Shown here: one piece after another, positions 33,783 through 45,182 of the stretch
Layout of the letters: each line of letters starts with the position of its first letter
Numbering within the stretch: position 1 is the stretch's first letter
Origin: Phlebopus portentosus
Taxonomy: Eukaryota; Basidiomycota; Agaricomycetes; Boletales; Boletinellaceae
NCBI GenBank assembly: GCA_037892935.1
Contig: JAYXKI010000016.1
Location: forward strand, 124,001 to 188,000
DNA: 64,000 bases
Reading direction: 5' to 3'
Translations under genes and position numbers: made by a program
The notes under the pieces: generated by a model
Database searches by the model: none
What the model was told of the DNA's origin: nothing
Seen by the model: the letters and a program-made list of their open reading frames with translations, nothing else

Positions 33783-35595
33783 CTAATCAGGAATCGCGTG
33801 GGGATTTTTCATGAGCTTGTACGCAAAATGTAGTGCCAATTGTGCAGTCGCCGGATTGTCAACTCGGGGCAGATTGTCCACTTGGTCAATAGCCGCTATC
33901 CAGTCGTGATCCTCGCCTCTGTCGACCTCCAGGGGAAACGCGATGTTATGGACCGCTTCGTTTCCAAGTTCTCGCAGTTGATCGACGTCAATACAGACAG
34001 CTTGGAAATATTTGCCGTTTGAGAGAAGCACTCTGGCAAAAACCACACGGTCGAGCACCCATTTCTTTCTTTCTCGCGTGAAACCCTTGGCGTGTTTGTT
34101 ATAGACCCTCCTCGCAAAATTGACCCATTCTACGGAGAACCGCTCCCGAGTTTTCTTCCTCTCCGCCTCCTCCTCCTCCTCCCTCTTCTCCCTCTCCCTC
34201 TTCTCCTTCTCCCTCTCCTCCTTGTCCCTCTCCTCCTTGCCCTTCTTCTTATGGAAAGGAAGCTTCGCCAGCCTCGACGCCGCCGACGTCGACGTCAGCG
34301 TCGGTGTCTGTGACCGCGTCGGATGCCCATACAAATCCTCCTTGAGAAGATCCATAAATTGCCACATTGCTAGCCGCCAATAATCGAACTGATCCGGTTG
34401 GAACGTGCGTTTACTTTTTCTGTCCCTAGGCTTGTCCTTACCCTTCTGGCGGTTGTTAGACTCTGCCGCGACGCTCGTAGCTATCATGTCCACACCATAC
34501 CGAGCAAGCTTATTATCCCAAAATTCCGTCCATTCCTCGGGTCCTATTCTGCCACGCCTATTGAAGTGTCGAAAGTACCGAGCATGATGCTGCTCCGTAG
34601 GCACAACCCGCGACTCAGCGTCCGGCATGGTTGAGCCTTCTGAGACGACGAGCGACCTGGCAGGCTTGGAAAAGCCTATGGGCGCGTTTTTAGCAATAGC
34701 TGAACCAGGGAGGTGCTTGCTCTTAGAACTAGCGGAACCGGAGGGAGACGTAACATCTGAGATGGCGGATGCGGATGAGACACTCGCCCGCGCAACATGC
34801 GCATAACTGCCGGAGGGTGACTTCGGTGGCGCAGGCTTGGGCACCTCCTTGGGAGGATCGGCCTTTATTGGGGAAAGCCATAGCTTAGACAAGGTCCAGT
34901 TCTTGATGCCGCTCACGTCTGGTTCTGGTTCTGGTTCAAGGAAGAACCGAATAAACTCGTTAAGGAAAAGGTACGCGCCCCATGTGAATGTCAGTCGGAT
35001 TCCGTCAATCAGCTGCCTCCGTAGCATGTGGAAATAGACCCCCTTCCTCTAAAAAGCTTTGTAAATGTAAATCCTCTCCTCCGAAAATAAATCACATACG
35101 CCATACACGATATATTCCTCCACGTCCTGTGAGACGCATGAGTATTCCACCAATCTGTTCTCTACGATCTCCAACTTGGCCCTGAGATCCTGACGGTCCT
35201 CAGCCATTTGCGACCCTTGCGCCTCTTGGTCCTTCCGCACGATTGCGAGTTCCGCCCGCACGCTGGCGAGTTGCGCGAGCACGCTGGCGAGTTGCGCGTC
35301 CGTACCTGTGAGTCTCTCCGAGAGTTTAGCGTTATCCGCTTTCAGCTCCTTCCGAACCTTCGCCAAATCAAACAGTGCAATCGCAGCACCTGTCGACGCA
35401 TCATCGTCCGGGCAGCTTTCAGCTCTTGCCATGGCCTTTTCGACGGATATTTGAGCGTTTCGTCCTATTTCGCCTAAAACAATTGACATGACTGGGCATC
35501 CCGACATGCATCGAGAGCAACTTACTGTCGCTATGCAGAGCTTCCACGTCGTACTGTTTGCCTTGGACTGTATATGTGGCTGTGGTTGTGGCCAT
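33783..35595 (-). CDS. uncharacterised 569-aa coiled-coil protein
   Basis: Three exons, all phases consistent: 35526-35595, 35100-35473 and 33783-35048, with introns of 52 and 51 nt (GTAAGT/TTTTAG; GTATGT/TTTTAG). The N-terminus starts MATTATYTVQGKQYDVEALH. Residues about 45-130 form a heptad-rich coiled coil (ADNAKLSERLTGTDAQLASV). A Ser/Pro/Lys-rich linker follows, then WTEFWDNKLARYGVDMIA and DQFDYWRLAMWQFMDLLKED segments, a highly charged EEREKEKREREKREEE helix and a conserved-looking C-terminus (WVNFARRVYNKHAKGF, WIAAIDQVDNLPRVDNP). No enzymatic motif. Probably a lineage-specific protein, flanked on both sides by the inverted nucleoporin-like pseudogenes. Confidence 0.7.
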
Positions 35596-36000
35596 GCCTT
35601 GGAGAGTGGTGTTATGGGACTAGTGATGGGGGTGGGTATACGGAGTAGGCCAGCCTAGGGTACTTATCTTGCGGCTGGATGCGGTGGGAAGCCTGAGATG
35701 ACATCTGAGGTGGCACAGATGGTGCGTTCCGACCCGATCGTATCGACAGGTATCATGTGGACACGGCAAAATTAGCGCCGAGAAGTTCTCCCGGTCGCCA
35801 GATAGGCAGCAAGACTTTGGCAGGGAGGGAGGAGGAGAGTGAGCGGTCACCGATGAGCACAAGAGACGCTTTATATACCAGATGTCCTCCATGACTCGTG
35901 CATGACTGCCGTAACATCGCGTTTTTTGCAAGCGAGATTTTTTTTTCAAATTGGCCCACGTTTATTCCCAGGCCTCAATTTTGTCGTTCTCCCACCAACA
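35596..36000. other. promoter/intergenic region of the 569-aa gene
   Basis: Minus-strand ORFs here (35620-35959) are GC-rich leader sequence without features. No gene is supported. Confidence 0.4.
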
Positions 36001-36675
36001 CAGGACCCCCGACAATCCCGATAGAGGTATGAGGTAAATCCGGATAAGACGGACTTGATTTGGAGGGTGGAGGCCTGAGGAAATCCGGATAAAATTGCTC
36101 CAAACTTGGCAAAAGGCATGAGGTAAGAATCTGGATAAAACAAACCGACCGGAAGGAGGCCTGAGGTAATCCGGATAACACGAGGTAATATAATTCAACT
36201 AGTAGTCATGTGGTAGTGTAACTTATAAGGCACGTGACTGCGAGGCGATGTACTCCATAAAGTAATAAATCAGGTCTCAGATGTGCAATTGAGTTTTTGA
36301 AGGGTCTTGTTAGTTCTAAAGGATACACAGGACTGTTTCGGAAAGCGAGCGTAAGCGATCTGTAAATTAGGCACAAAAAATTTACTTTATTTCACTCTAA
36401 TCATCTTTATTTCATCCACTAGATTGTAATACATGTGTCTGCTACCTACAGAACAAGTTTCTTCCTTTAAAAAGGCCTTTTTTTCGTGGACCTGAGGCCG
36501 ATCCGGACAATTTCACCGGCTCAGGAGGCCTGAGGCCAGAATCCGGATAATTTGAACCCTAAATTCGGAGGCCTGATGCAAATCCGGACAAAAATGCCCG
36601 CGAGCACCCGAAAAAATCCGGATAAAAGGCTCTCTCCACGGCATCAGGCCTCTATCAGGATTGTCGGGGGTCCTG
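36001..36675. mobile_element. 675-bp terminal-inverted-repeat element with ATCCGGATA subterminal repeats
   Basis: Left end 36001-36027 (CAGGACCCCCGACAATCC...) and right end 36649-36675 are 27-bp inverted repeats with one mismatch. Inside are eight copies of ATCYGGAYA (near 36038, 36083, 36129, 36168, 36501, 36541, 36581, 36616), often with a GGCCTGAGG block. They cluster in the outer thirds; the middle (36190-36480) is unique. No ORF. The layout resembles a non-autonomous DNA transposon with transposase-binding subterminal repeats. No target duplication was found. Confidence 0.7.
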
Positions 36676-37330
36676 GACTACCTCAGACTCTGTAGCACAG
36701 CATATACATAACTACTTACTACTGTAAAAGTACTTTCGACGGAGCCACAAGCACCGCCACTTTGTTCCGTTTTGTTTGATGACCGCCCAGTCACGTCACT
36801 CATCATCGTGACCACCTTGGTTGCACTCGCGTGCATGTACGTGTAAGCCTCCATCCGAATACAACGACCACCGTCAGGTCTTCACCGGTTCTTCAATACA
36901 TCAACACGTTGTCAGGGACACGCCTCACACGTCGGATGCACACCCATCGTCGTCCCGCCAGAAGCAATCCTCACATCTTCACCGTCTGAAATGAGCGTTA
37001 AAGGTCCACTGGGCACCACATCCGTCCCTTTTAAGCCCTTCACGCGACTCACCTTTCCCGAACCTCGTGCTCTATCTGTTGCAGTCGAGGACAGAGGTGT
37101 GAAGAAGCAACGACAAATGTAGGGAACGACACGTACACTAATAAACAACGCGACCACCGGAATGGCCCAGGAACTCAGCGTACACTTGTATCTCATTGGT
37201 GTGGCATATCGTACAGCATTGGAAGATGACCCGAGAAGGACTACGGAAGGAGACAGTGGAAAGTGTCTGAACATGAAGTACGGGGCGGGACACTTCCAGC
37301 TACCACTACTATCGTCGTAACGGGTCAACG
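36676..37330. other. intergenic; short coding-like stretch
   Basis: A plus-strand frame from the ATG at 36990 to about 37121 (starting MSVKGPLGTTSVPFKPFT) could be an upstream exon of the following pseudogene, but no clean splice path was found. The large minus-strand ORF at 37433-36912 is treated as a shadow. Confidence 0.3.
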
Positions 37331-40300
37331 GATCTGTCGAGCCAACTGGTATAGAGAGAGAGCTTGAGGAGATCCGAACTACCTTCGAGGCATACCGAAA
37401 GGAAATGGACGTCGATGCTGTCAAGCTTCGCAAAGAGGTTCTTCAGTACCATCATGAATCCAGCCAGTCGAGTGTGGCGCTCGAAGGCTAACGCGAGGAT
37501 TGAGTGAGTTTATTCTCTTTTTGTTCTCATCGGGTCAAGCTCACCATTTGGGTCAGAGCGGCATCGCATGGCTCGGGAATATCCTGCAGGAGCGAGAAGC
37601 TCAAAATCTTCGGAAACGGAACCAACAATCGCACGATCAGTACACACGTCTGGATATCGTATGCAACTATGCTGCCGAGGGTTTAGCCTCTGCTGATACC
37701 CAGATCGAGCGATTGCAGAACGAATGCGCCAATTTTTGTGCGAAAAAGAAGATCCGGGAGGTGCGTATCCGTTAGTTAGCTCGTCTTGTGATTCATATTA
37801 ACTGGAGATATAGAATGTGCAGACTCGACTAATTGATGAGAACAAGGTTCTGTCTCTAGAGCGGTCTGGCATGACGGACTTGATTGTCAAGGTTCAGAAA
37901 ACGGACAATGACATTGACAAGGCGAACGGAAGTGATGAGAAGATTTGGAAGATTTGAGTCCCAATTCCATGACCTGGAGAGCCAAAGCGTAAGTGCTCCT
38001 CTATATAGCGTTTGCTTTGGCGTAGTAGCACTCAATTTTGAATGCTCTAGTCAGGATCTTCGAACTCAGCTTTCCCGCGAGCGTGACACAGCTCGACAAA
38101 TTTAATTGCAGAAGGATATCGAAGCTCAGGAACTGCGAACTAAGATTGATCACTCCGTAAGTCAGATTCTTCTGAAAATGTCTTCTATGTCACTGAATAC
38201 TATGGTAGGTGGAGAACTTGCCAAGGGCCAGAGAGTCTCTTGTTGAGGCTGAGACAAGTCGGAAACACCTACGAGAACCGGTGGATGAGCTTGTTAAGCA
38301 GGTGCAGATGAATGAAGAAAGGATTGCCATTCATGAGCGACGTACTGACACTTCACGTCCACCCGCCGGCGAGGACGGCTCAGAGCAGGAACTCAAGGTT
38401 GAAGTTGCCGTACTCCGGTAAGTTTGACCGTATTTTTGTATTCACTGGTCATTGACTTTCTTGGTACCTCTTAGGGCTGCAATGAATGTCGCCGAAGCTG
38501 ATCTTGCCTCTGCACGCGGTCATGTGTAGCAGTTCCAGGCTAGTGAAGCTGCTCTGCAATGACTGTCTGCCACGCATGATGAGTATGAGGCGTCGACCGA
38601 AGCTCAGATTGCTGATCTTCATCATATCTAGGCCGAACGGAGGTGCTTGAGGAGAAACTATCATCTGTGCAGGATGAAATCACTCGACTAAGTACGCAGA
38701 ACGGCGATTTCCTGCAAAGACTCGAAAAGGAACATGAAGTGTTCGCTCAGGACAGAAAGATGCTGGAGGTCACGGTTATTGATATCACCAACGCTGAGAT
38801 GGGATCACGCACCGGTCAATCATCTCATGAGAACGAGATACGAGAGCAGATGCAACATGCCAAGGCGGGTCCATTATGATGTCAAGAGCATCAATGAACC
38901 TAATCTCTGTATAAAGGCTGCTGAAGAGAAATATTCTCGCGAATTGTCGCTCATACCGAGTCGATCGAGGTCGTAGACGCTTTCAAGAAGGAGCTCAGTG
39001 AGGCGCGGGCTTCTTACGTGAGAAGACGATTCAAGCTGAGACTGCTCAGGCGAACTTGGAACCAACAGCAAGAAGTTCTTTATAAGGAGATTGCAGATCT
39101 CACAGCTTGGTAAACACAGCTCTTCGTTCACATCTTCATAGATCTCTAAGCGAGAATACAGTCGCAAAGACCTTGTGGCACGAATAGTCTGCTTCACCAG
39201 CACCTGGAGTCCGTCAGCTCACAACTTCTCGTATACGTCAAGCTGCGTATTCAAACATGAACGTGCCAGAGTCGGGTGGCGGTGATGATGTGGATGGACG
39301 TATGGCGGAGAGGAAATTGTTGATCTTCAACTGGAGCTCTTTAAGCAGGAGAACGCACGGCAAAAGACATAGGTTGACCATCTCAGCCAGGTTCTTGAAG
39401 AAACACGGACGGCACTGTCATGTAAGTCTGTACCGTTCTGCTTATCCTTGCCATGCATTGTAATTCATCCAGCAGGAGCGTGAAGAAGCGGCGAAGCTAT
39501 CAGTAATTCTGCTGAGCATGCCGAACTGCTGGATAGGATTGACCAGCTCAACATTCTCCGTGAAAGCAACGCGACGCTTCGTGCAGAGTGTGAAGCACAG
39601 GTTCGCAAAGCACGCCAGCTTGAGACGACGCTCAATCGCCCCCAATCGGAATTGAAGACGCAAAGAAGACGCAAAGACTATCCGTGTTGAGCTTGATGCC
39701 AAGAATGCTCAGATTCAACGGCTTGAAACCGAGGGCCGTCAATGGAAGGAACGGAATGCTCAGCTTCTTATGAAGGCAAGTGAACTGATCCGTATTTAAA
39801 GTATTTATACTTGAAGGCTTATTGATAACGATTAGTACGATCGTATTGGCCCGAACGACGTCCAAGCTCTCAAAGACGAGATCGAAGACTTACAGATTGA
39901 TCTCTGTAAGGCCGAAGAAGAGAAGGCTGCTTATACTACCGAGAAGGATGCACGGACTAAACTTGTATGTTTGGCACACTCTCTGAACAGACGCATCGCT
40001 GCCCAATTGATCTTACAGTTTGAGGACACGCAGGTTATACACTCGCCGACTTCCGAACGAAATACTCGTCTCTAGGGCAGGAACCTCGCGACCGATCCGG
40101 GCAACTGAATCATTATATTTTCAAGTTGAAAGAGACTGTCGCTGAGCTGCGAAGGCAAGTCAAGGGCCTGTCCGACGAAAAGGAACGCCTCGCCAATCAG
40201 GTAGCCGCAGCGGCGACACCATCGGATTCAAATGTCGAGGTGGAGTCGTTGAGAACACAACTGGCGGTTGCCGTCCAGGAGAAAGAGACATCGGCGGAGT

Positions 40301-40760
40301 TACTAGCCGAATTGAGCAAAGTGGCGAAGAGTGCCTGCGATTACGAGGCTGCTTTGGTGAGTGTACTAAATTTTGATTGTCAGCGACATTTGTCCAGTCT
40401 GCTCTCCGTGAGGAAAGGGCCAAGTTATTCGCGGAGAAAGCTTCTGGACAAACCGACGTTGCAGCGGTTGAAAGCACCGATGTCGCCCAAGTTCGACAGC
40501 AGCTTGAATCTGAGAAGGTGGAGCTTACAAAGGCTCGAGACGACGCCCTCGCACGTGCGAAGAACGCGGAAGAGTGCGCTCTCAAGGCATTGCATGGAGT
40601 CAGGAATTTCCGTCTGCAGAATGTAAGTTGTTGCCTTGGTTCTTATCTTGAAATTCTCTCATCACTGAATTAATTAGAAGTTCCAGGCGCGCATTGCTTA
40701 GAATGAAAAGCGCAAGATCGCTGATGCAGAGAAGCTTGCTATCTCGTTGATATCATTGAA
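37331..40760 (+). pseudogene. decayed TPR/MLP1-like nucleoporin gene copy
   Basis: Long coiled-coil coding fragments separated by intron-like spacers: ELEEIRTTFEAYRKEMDVDA (37355-37420), EEKLSSVQDEITRLS (38650), DQLNILRESNATLRAECEAQ (39541-39600), then IQRLETEGRQWKERNAQLLM and YDRIGPNDVQALKDEIEDLQ (39711-39900), and KETVAELRRQVKGLSDEKER (40126-40190). The RW-KERN-QLL-KYDRI-P-VQ-LK-EI block is typical of nuclear-basket proteins TPR/MLP1/MLP2. In-frame stops of the CAG-to-TAG or CGA-to-TGA kind (38527, 38560, 38629) and frame breaks show decay. Several GTAAGT...TAG introns remain recognisable (37991-38051, 38158-38211, 38418-38474). The functional gene should be elsewhere in the genome. Confidence 0.6.
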
Positions 40761-42729
40761 CTCGTTCTAGCCCTCGTCAAGCGAGTCCGTACCTCTGTAC
40801 AAAGGCTCGGATTTAGACAATGTTCTACCTAGCATGGGAAGCGAGACACTCATACCGGGACGATATTTGCGCGCCTTACGTACCTTAGTCGACAGTCCAG
40901 CAGTCACCCGCGTGCCTCATCCAGTCGGACGGCCGATTTCAACCTTGATGCGTGATGAATCCAGTATCCGATGTAGTAGTCTGTCTGTGCTAGCGAAGGT
41001 TCAGCATGGCAATTGGTTGATGGATCATTTGGCAGTACACAATTATATCAATTGCTTTCTACTGAGGTGGGCGGCGGTCTCTCGAAGCTCAGGCACGAGA
41101 TTTGCATGCGACGTGGCGGTAACGGGCTACTCCGCAAGTGTTTGAAGTGTTGTATTCTGAAAAATTTTGCGTGTTTCCGTGAGCAGGAGGGGGGTAGTTA
41201 TGTTAAAATTGTAGTCGGGGAAACTTTTTCCTGACTCCGGAGTCCAGCGTCATAGAAAAAAAAAAACCCAAGGTGTGTGCTCGAACCGGGCGTGCGCTTC
41301 CGACGACAGTCGAGAATGCAAGACGCATCTCTGGGGAGGACGTTCAGGTAGAAAGCTAAGCGTATCTCATGATTAGTTGGCGGATACACTGCAAGTACTG
41401 CGTCTACCAGACCTATCGGGATAAACAAGTATTAGTATTAGTAGTAGTATGTAGAAATTAAGTGCGACATTATGATCGACAGTATTTACCAAAAGCGCAC
41501 AAGCGGCGAGTTTCAGACTCCGCCGAAATAAAAAACCTGTTGCCAGTTGCCATGCCAGTCACCAGTATCAGTCGCGTGACGATTACGTAGCAGTCGTGTG
41601 GCAGTTACGTAGCGGTCACGTTGCAGTTACGTGACAGCTTCGCACCAGTAGTGTGACTAGCACTACACGTTACAGCTGCTGAATTCAAAATTTTGAAGGT
41701 CCTTCCTATATTTAAAATTTTTGTAAGAATTTCTTCTGCTTGAAAACAATAAAGAGAATTACAAATTTAGACTTCTCCCTTTTCTTAAATTTTTGAATAT
41801 ATTCCTGAACTTCCGCTATTTTTAATATTATATCCTACAAAATGTTATTAGTTGTATAAAATATTAATATATGTTCTTAAGCCACATAAATTTGTAAAAC
41901 TCGATAGATTATGCAAGGCACAAAAATTTGAAAAAAAGTAATCCTCAGAAACTTCTAATTCTTGATGTTTGAAAAATGAGAATCAAAAAATAATCTTTAG
42001 AATCCTATTCCCACATTTCAAATACTTCAAATTTCTTATAATTAAAAATGTGTTCCAAAAGATATTATTCTGCTTTCTTATTCTGGATCAAATTTCTTAA
42101 GCTACAAAATAGGGATCTGCCCCCTGTGCATCCTCTTGTGACTTCGTATCTCTTTCAGCATATACTATATATATATATGTCTGTCTTCTCAGCTTGAACG
42201 GGCTGTGACCGCATCATGAGAAAATCTTGTATCGATCTATTCATTACAGCGTCCTTCTTCGGCAAACCATCCCCGTTGTACTGCAATTCTTTGCTCTTGA
42301 TCCCGTACAAGTCGGACTGACGCTCACGACCGACCAGGTAACTATTACAATCCTTTACTGATGTACTAAAACTGTTCAAGGAGATGCTCGCAAAGGCGAC
42401 AAGGAACCCCATAAATTATACAGGACTTTAATCGCCTCGCCTCATGGTAAAAGCTATTTTTGATATGCATGTTCCCACTGCCAGCGCATTGTGTCGATTA
42501 GTCGATTGATGCGAGGCGTCCGTCTAAATTTTCACCGAATGCCAAGAATTCCCGAACACTGCTGGGCCGCACTGGCTCAGCGAGCCCGCTCTTCGGGTCG
42601 AGCTCGGACTGCCAGTGAATCACACAGCATGCACGATGTCGAAGTCTGTCAGTTTCATTCGAAAGTATCAACCCAATCTCGACATGCGACGGATGATATT
42701 TCTTTATACTCAATCTGCACAAAGCTCCC
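40761..42729. other. intergenic, partly very AT-rich
   Basis: 41555-41670 contains short degenerate repeats built on GCAGTTACGT/GCGGTCACGT. 41690-42120 is an AT-rich stretch without coding potential. Near 42160 there is a (TA)n-like run. ORF 40834-41145 has no recognisable feature. No gene is supported. Confidence 0.45.
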
Positions 42730-43305
42730 TCATCTCCTCGAAGTCTCAGTCTTCTTGGAGTCAGCATATTTTTGAACGTGAGACAGAAACGTCTTATATG
42801 CATCACCCTCTCGATCTGCCGGCACCTCCACTGTGCAGAAACGGTTCTTTCTGAAAATCTTTGATTTTTCTAGTTTCAATACTTAATTCGGGTCGTATTG
42901 TCAGACATGAAACATTAACTACATTGGCTTCCAGGAAGGACTTACGAGTGATGCCGAACATATCTTTTCCATCCTTGTCGAACAAATATCTTTCGATCGA
43001 TAGGCCGAGCGTGTCTGCAACTGTGGATAAACAAGTCGAGTCCGTCGTCCAGAAGGAAGAAATCTAGAGGAGAAGATATACGTACTTTCTTCAGCCTTTT
43101 CGAGCTCTTCGTGATCATTTTGAGACATATTCTCCAAAATGTGAGTGGCTTGCTTTGCAATTTTAAGCGTCGGAAAGATGGTTTCTTTTCTCTCACTGGC
43201 ATGTTTATGATTACTCTCGTCTCTCGATCTGTCGTTTGAAACATTGCAACAACTGTTTGCAAAGCACATGACATTTTCGATTGCATTTTCGATTGCAAAG
43301 CACAT
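42730..43305 (-). CDS. mini-gene A, duplicated uncharacterised protein (about 144 aa)
   Basis: Three exons on the minus strand: 43086-43305, 42946-43020 and 42730-42869; introns of 65 nt (GTACGT...CACAG) and 76 nt (GTAAGT...ACTAG). Exon 2 is exactly 75 nt, as in mini-gene B, and encodes ADTLGLSIERYLFDKDGKDM. The last exon encodes RFCTVEVPADREGDAYKTFL and ends KKTETSRR. The start Met (43305) is a guess: the 5' end holds a short internal repeat encoding CFAIEN. Hydrophilic, no signal peptide. The conserved core with B suggests selection on a real small protein. Family unknown. Confidence 0.6.
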
Positions 43306-43564
43306 GGCATTTTCGATTGCAATGCACACTCGACAGAAGGGGGTAATACTCTGAAAGGAGTCTACCGGAAACTAGCATTATCTGAACGCTGTAGCGGCGC
43401 ACTAGGACAAAGGGCGAGCTCATTGAGTCCACAGGTGAATCACAGCATGCAGGATGTCGAGGACTGTCAGTTCCACTCGAAAGTATCAACCCAGGAATGT
43501 TCACCAAATGCGACGATTAAGTATCATTCCTTCGTACACGATCTGCTACACAAAGCTCCTTCAT

Positions 43565-44040
43565 CTAGTACAAAGTACCCGTCTTCTTGGAGTCATAATC
43601 CTGAACATTGTACAAGAAGTCTCTACATGCGCCGGCCTTTTGATCTATCGGCACCTCCACTTTGCACTTCTTATAGCCATCTCCAAGATTCTTCGGGGTC
43701 TTACCCTTGGGCTTGGACACTGCCATATCATCATTTATGTATGTGAAACCAACAATCTAATGGTTGTTGGGAAGCACTTACGTCGGAGACCGAACATCTC
43801 CTTTCCGTCCTTCTCGAATATATAGCCTTCGATCGATAGATTGTGGTATTCAGCAACTGTATATAAACAGGATGTATTCGTCGGTCATTAGTTATATAGA
43901 GACGAAATTTTACGTACTCTCTTGAGCCTGGTCGATGTATTTCTGTCCAGCACCATACATTTTTTCCGAGATGTGAACGGCTTGGTTTATGTATCTAGGT
44001 TTATAGATAGCTTCTTCTCCCTCATCCACGTATTTATATT
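43565..44040 (-). CDS. mini-gene B, paralogue of A
   Basis: Exons 43918 to about 44040 (5' end unresolved), 43782-43856 and 43565-43719; introns 61 nt (GTACGT...TACAG) and 62 nt (GTAAGT...GGCAG). Intron phases equal those of A. Exon 1 encodes INQAVHISEKMYGAGQKYID, exon 2 AEYHNLSIEGYIFEKDGKEM, exon 3 KKCKVEVPIDQKAGACRDFL and DYDSKKTGTLY. A and B are 840 bp apart in direct orientation, and similarity continues about 150 bp past the stops. The first coding exon is not certain: a TAA lies upstream, next to a CTAAT branch-like motif. Confidence 0.55.
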
Positions 44041-44099
44041 AGTGACTTTGCCCTTGTCGATTCTCCGAGTCGGGATTTCTGTTGTTTGCGACTTACAGT

Positions 44100-45182
44100 A
44101 ACTTTGCAGAGATCATAGCATTTTTGCATTCGCAATGCACGGCTCGGCGTTTCCAAGTAGAAGAGAATAATGCTGTGAAAGGAACTAGTCGGTCAGATCT
44201 CAGCAACGTAGAAAGTAGGACGGATGAAGATACCTGCAATATGCTGGATGCGATTTGCAAAACTGATTATCTCCATGTGTGATTCGCTCGTCTGCAAGGT
44301 AACGTAAAACAGTAACATGGAATGCGTTGTTCCCTATTTGGACGCATGCGGCAGGAGACATTTTCTGAGAAAGCTAGATGTCCGACAATCACCAGAATGT
44401 TAGAGTCCGTAGAGTGCAGATTCTTGACGAAATATACGGTTGGGGCCGGTATGATGGGACTGGCACTTACCACATGAGATTTTATTGTAGATCCTGGTGA
44501 AGGACGAATCTGAAGCCTCAGAGGACACTGCGAAACATCCTCCGAAATCGAAGTAGGAGACTTAACCTACAGGTGTGCTGAAACCAGGCTCAAACGTACA
44601 GCGATCCGAAGCTGTAGTACAATCCGAAGAGCCTCTTCTGTCCATGAAGCAACAATTCTGCAGATGACATCACCTCGAATGTGTGCATCCCAAACACATA
44701 CTCGTCTACTTGCCCCGATATGAATCGGGCAACTTCAAGAACAACACCTGAGTATTTATTTGATATCACAAATCGTTATCATCGCAGTGAGCGTCCGAGA
44801 TAAGCAAGGCAAGACAAGAAAACCCTCGGCTCGGCACACGTCGGCTGCCGCGAAAAGGTATAAAACCAGGCGGGTGACACGGTATTCCCCTTTCTTCTCT
44901 TCTCCTCTCAACTTGTGCTAGCTGGCAATCGAGCAGCAAAAGGTGATTGATTGATCATCGCGGTTCAAACTTGAAGACAAAGAGTGTGACCTCGTGTGAC
45001 CTATCGTGACCCATTACCGCAATAGGACTGGATTTGTACGCGACGCGTCGATCTCGTCCTCGGTAAAGTCGACCTCAAAGCCTCACCAAGACCACGAGTT
45101 CCCAGTCCTCATTTCTTTCTCACCTCCCTTCCTCTATCGTCGCTCGACGTTCACAAAAAGGAATAAATTATAATAATTCATT
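44100..45182. other. intergenic and URC1 promoter
   Basis: 44100-44500 is weakly similar to sequence upstream of mini-gene A. TATAAAA at 44859-44865 followed by a pyrimidine-rich CTTTCTTCTCTTCTCC stretch (44889-44910) looks like the core promoter of the downstream gene. No ORF is supported. Confidence 0.5.
44859..44865 (+). promoter_or_regulatory. TATA box, presumed promoter of URC1-like gene
   Basis: TATAAAA is followed about 30 nt later by a C/T-rich start region. The start codon is at 45183, leaving a leader of roughly 290 nt. Confidence 0.45.

Noticed and set aside
36912..37433. 173-codon minus-strand ORF
   Set aside because: The plus strand carries the coiled-coil coding fragments at its upper end, and the composition looks like a reverse shadow.
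41230..41300. Pol III-like signals on the minus strand (GGTTCGAGCAC B-box-like motif followed by a long T run), suggesting a tRNA or SINE
   Set aside because: No acceptor or T-stem pairing could be found for a tRNA, no clear A box, and only one copy was seen.
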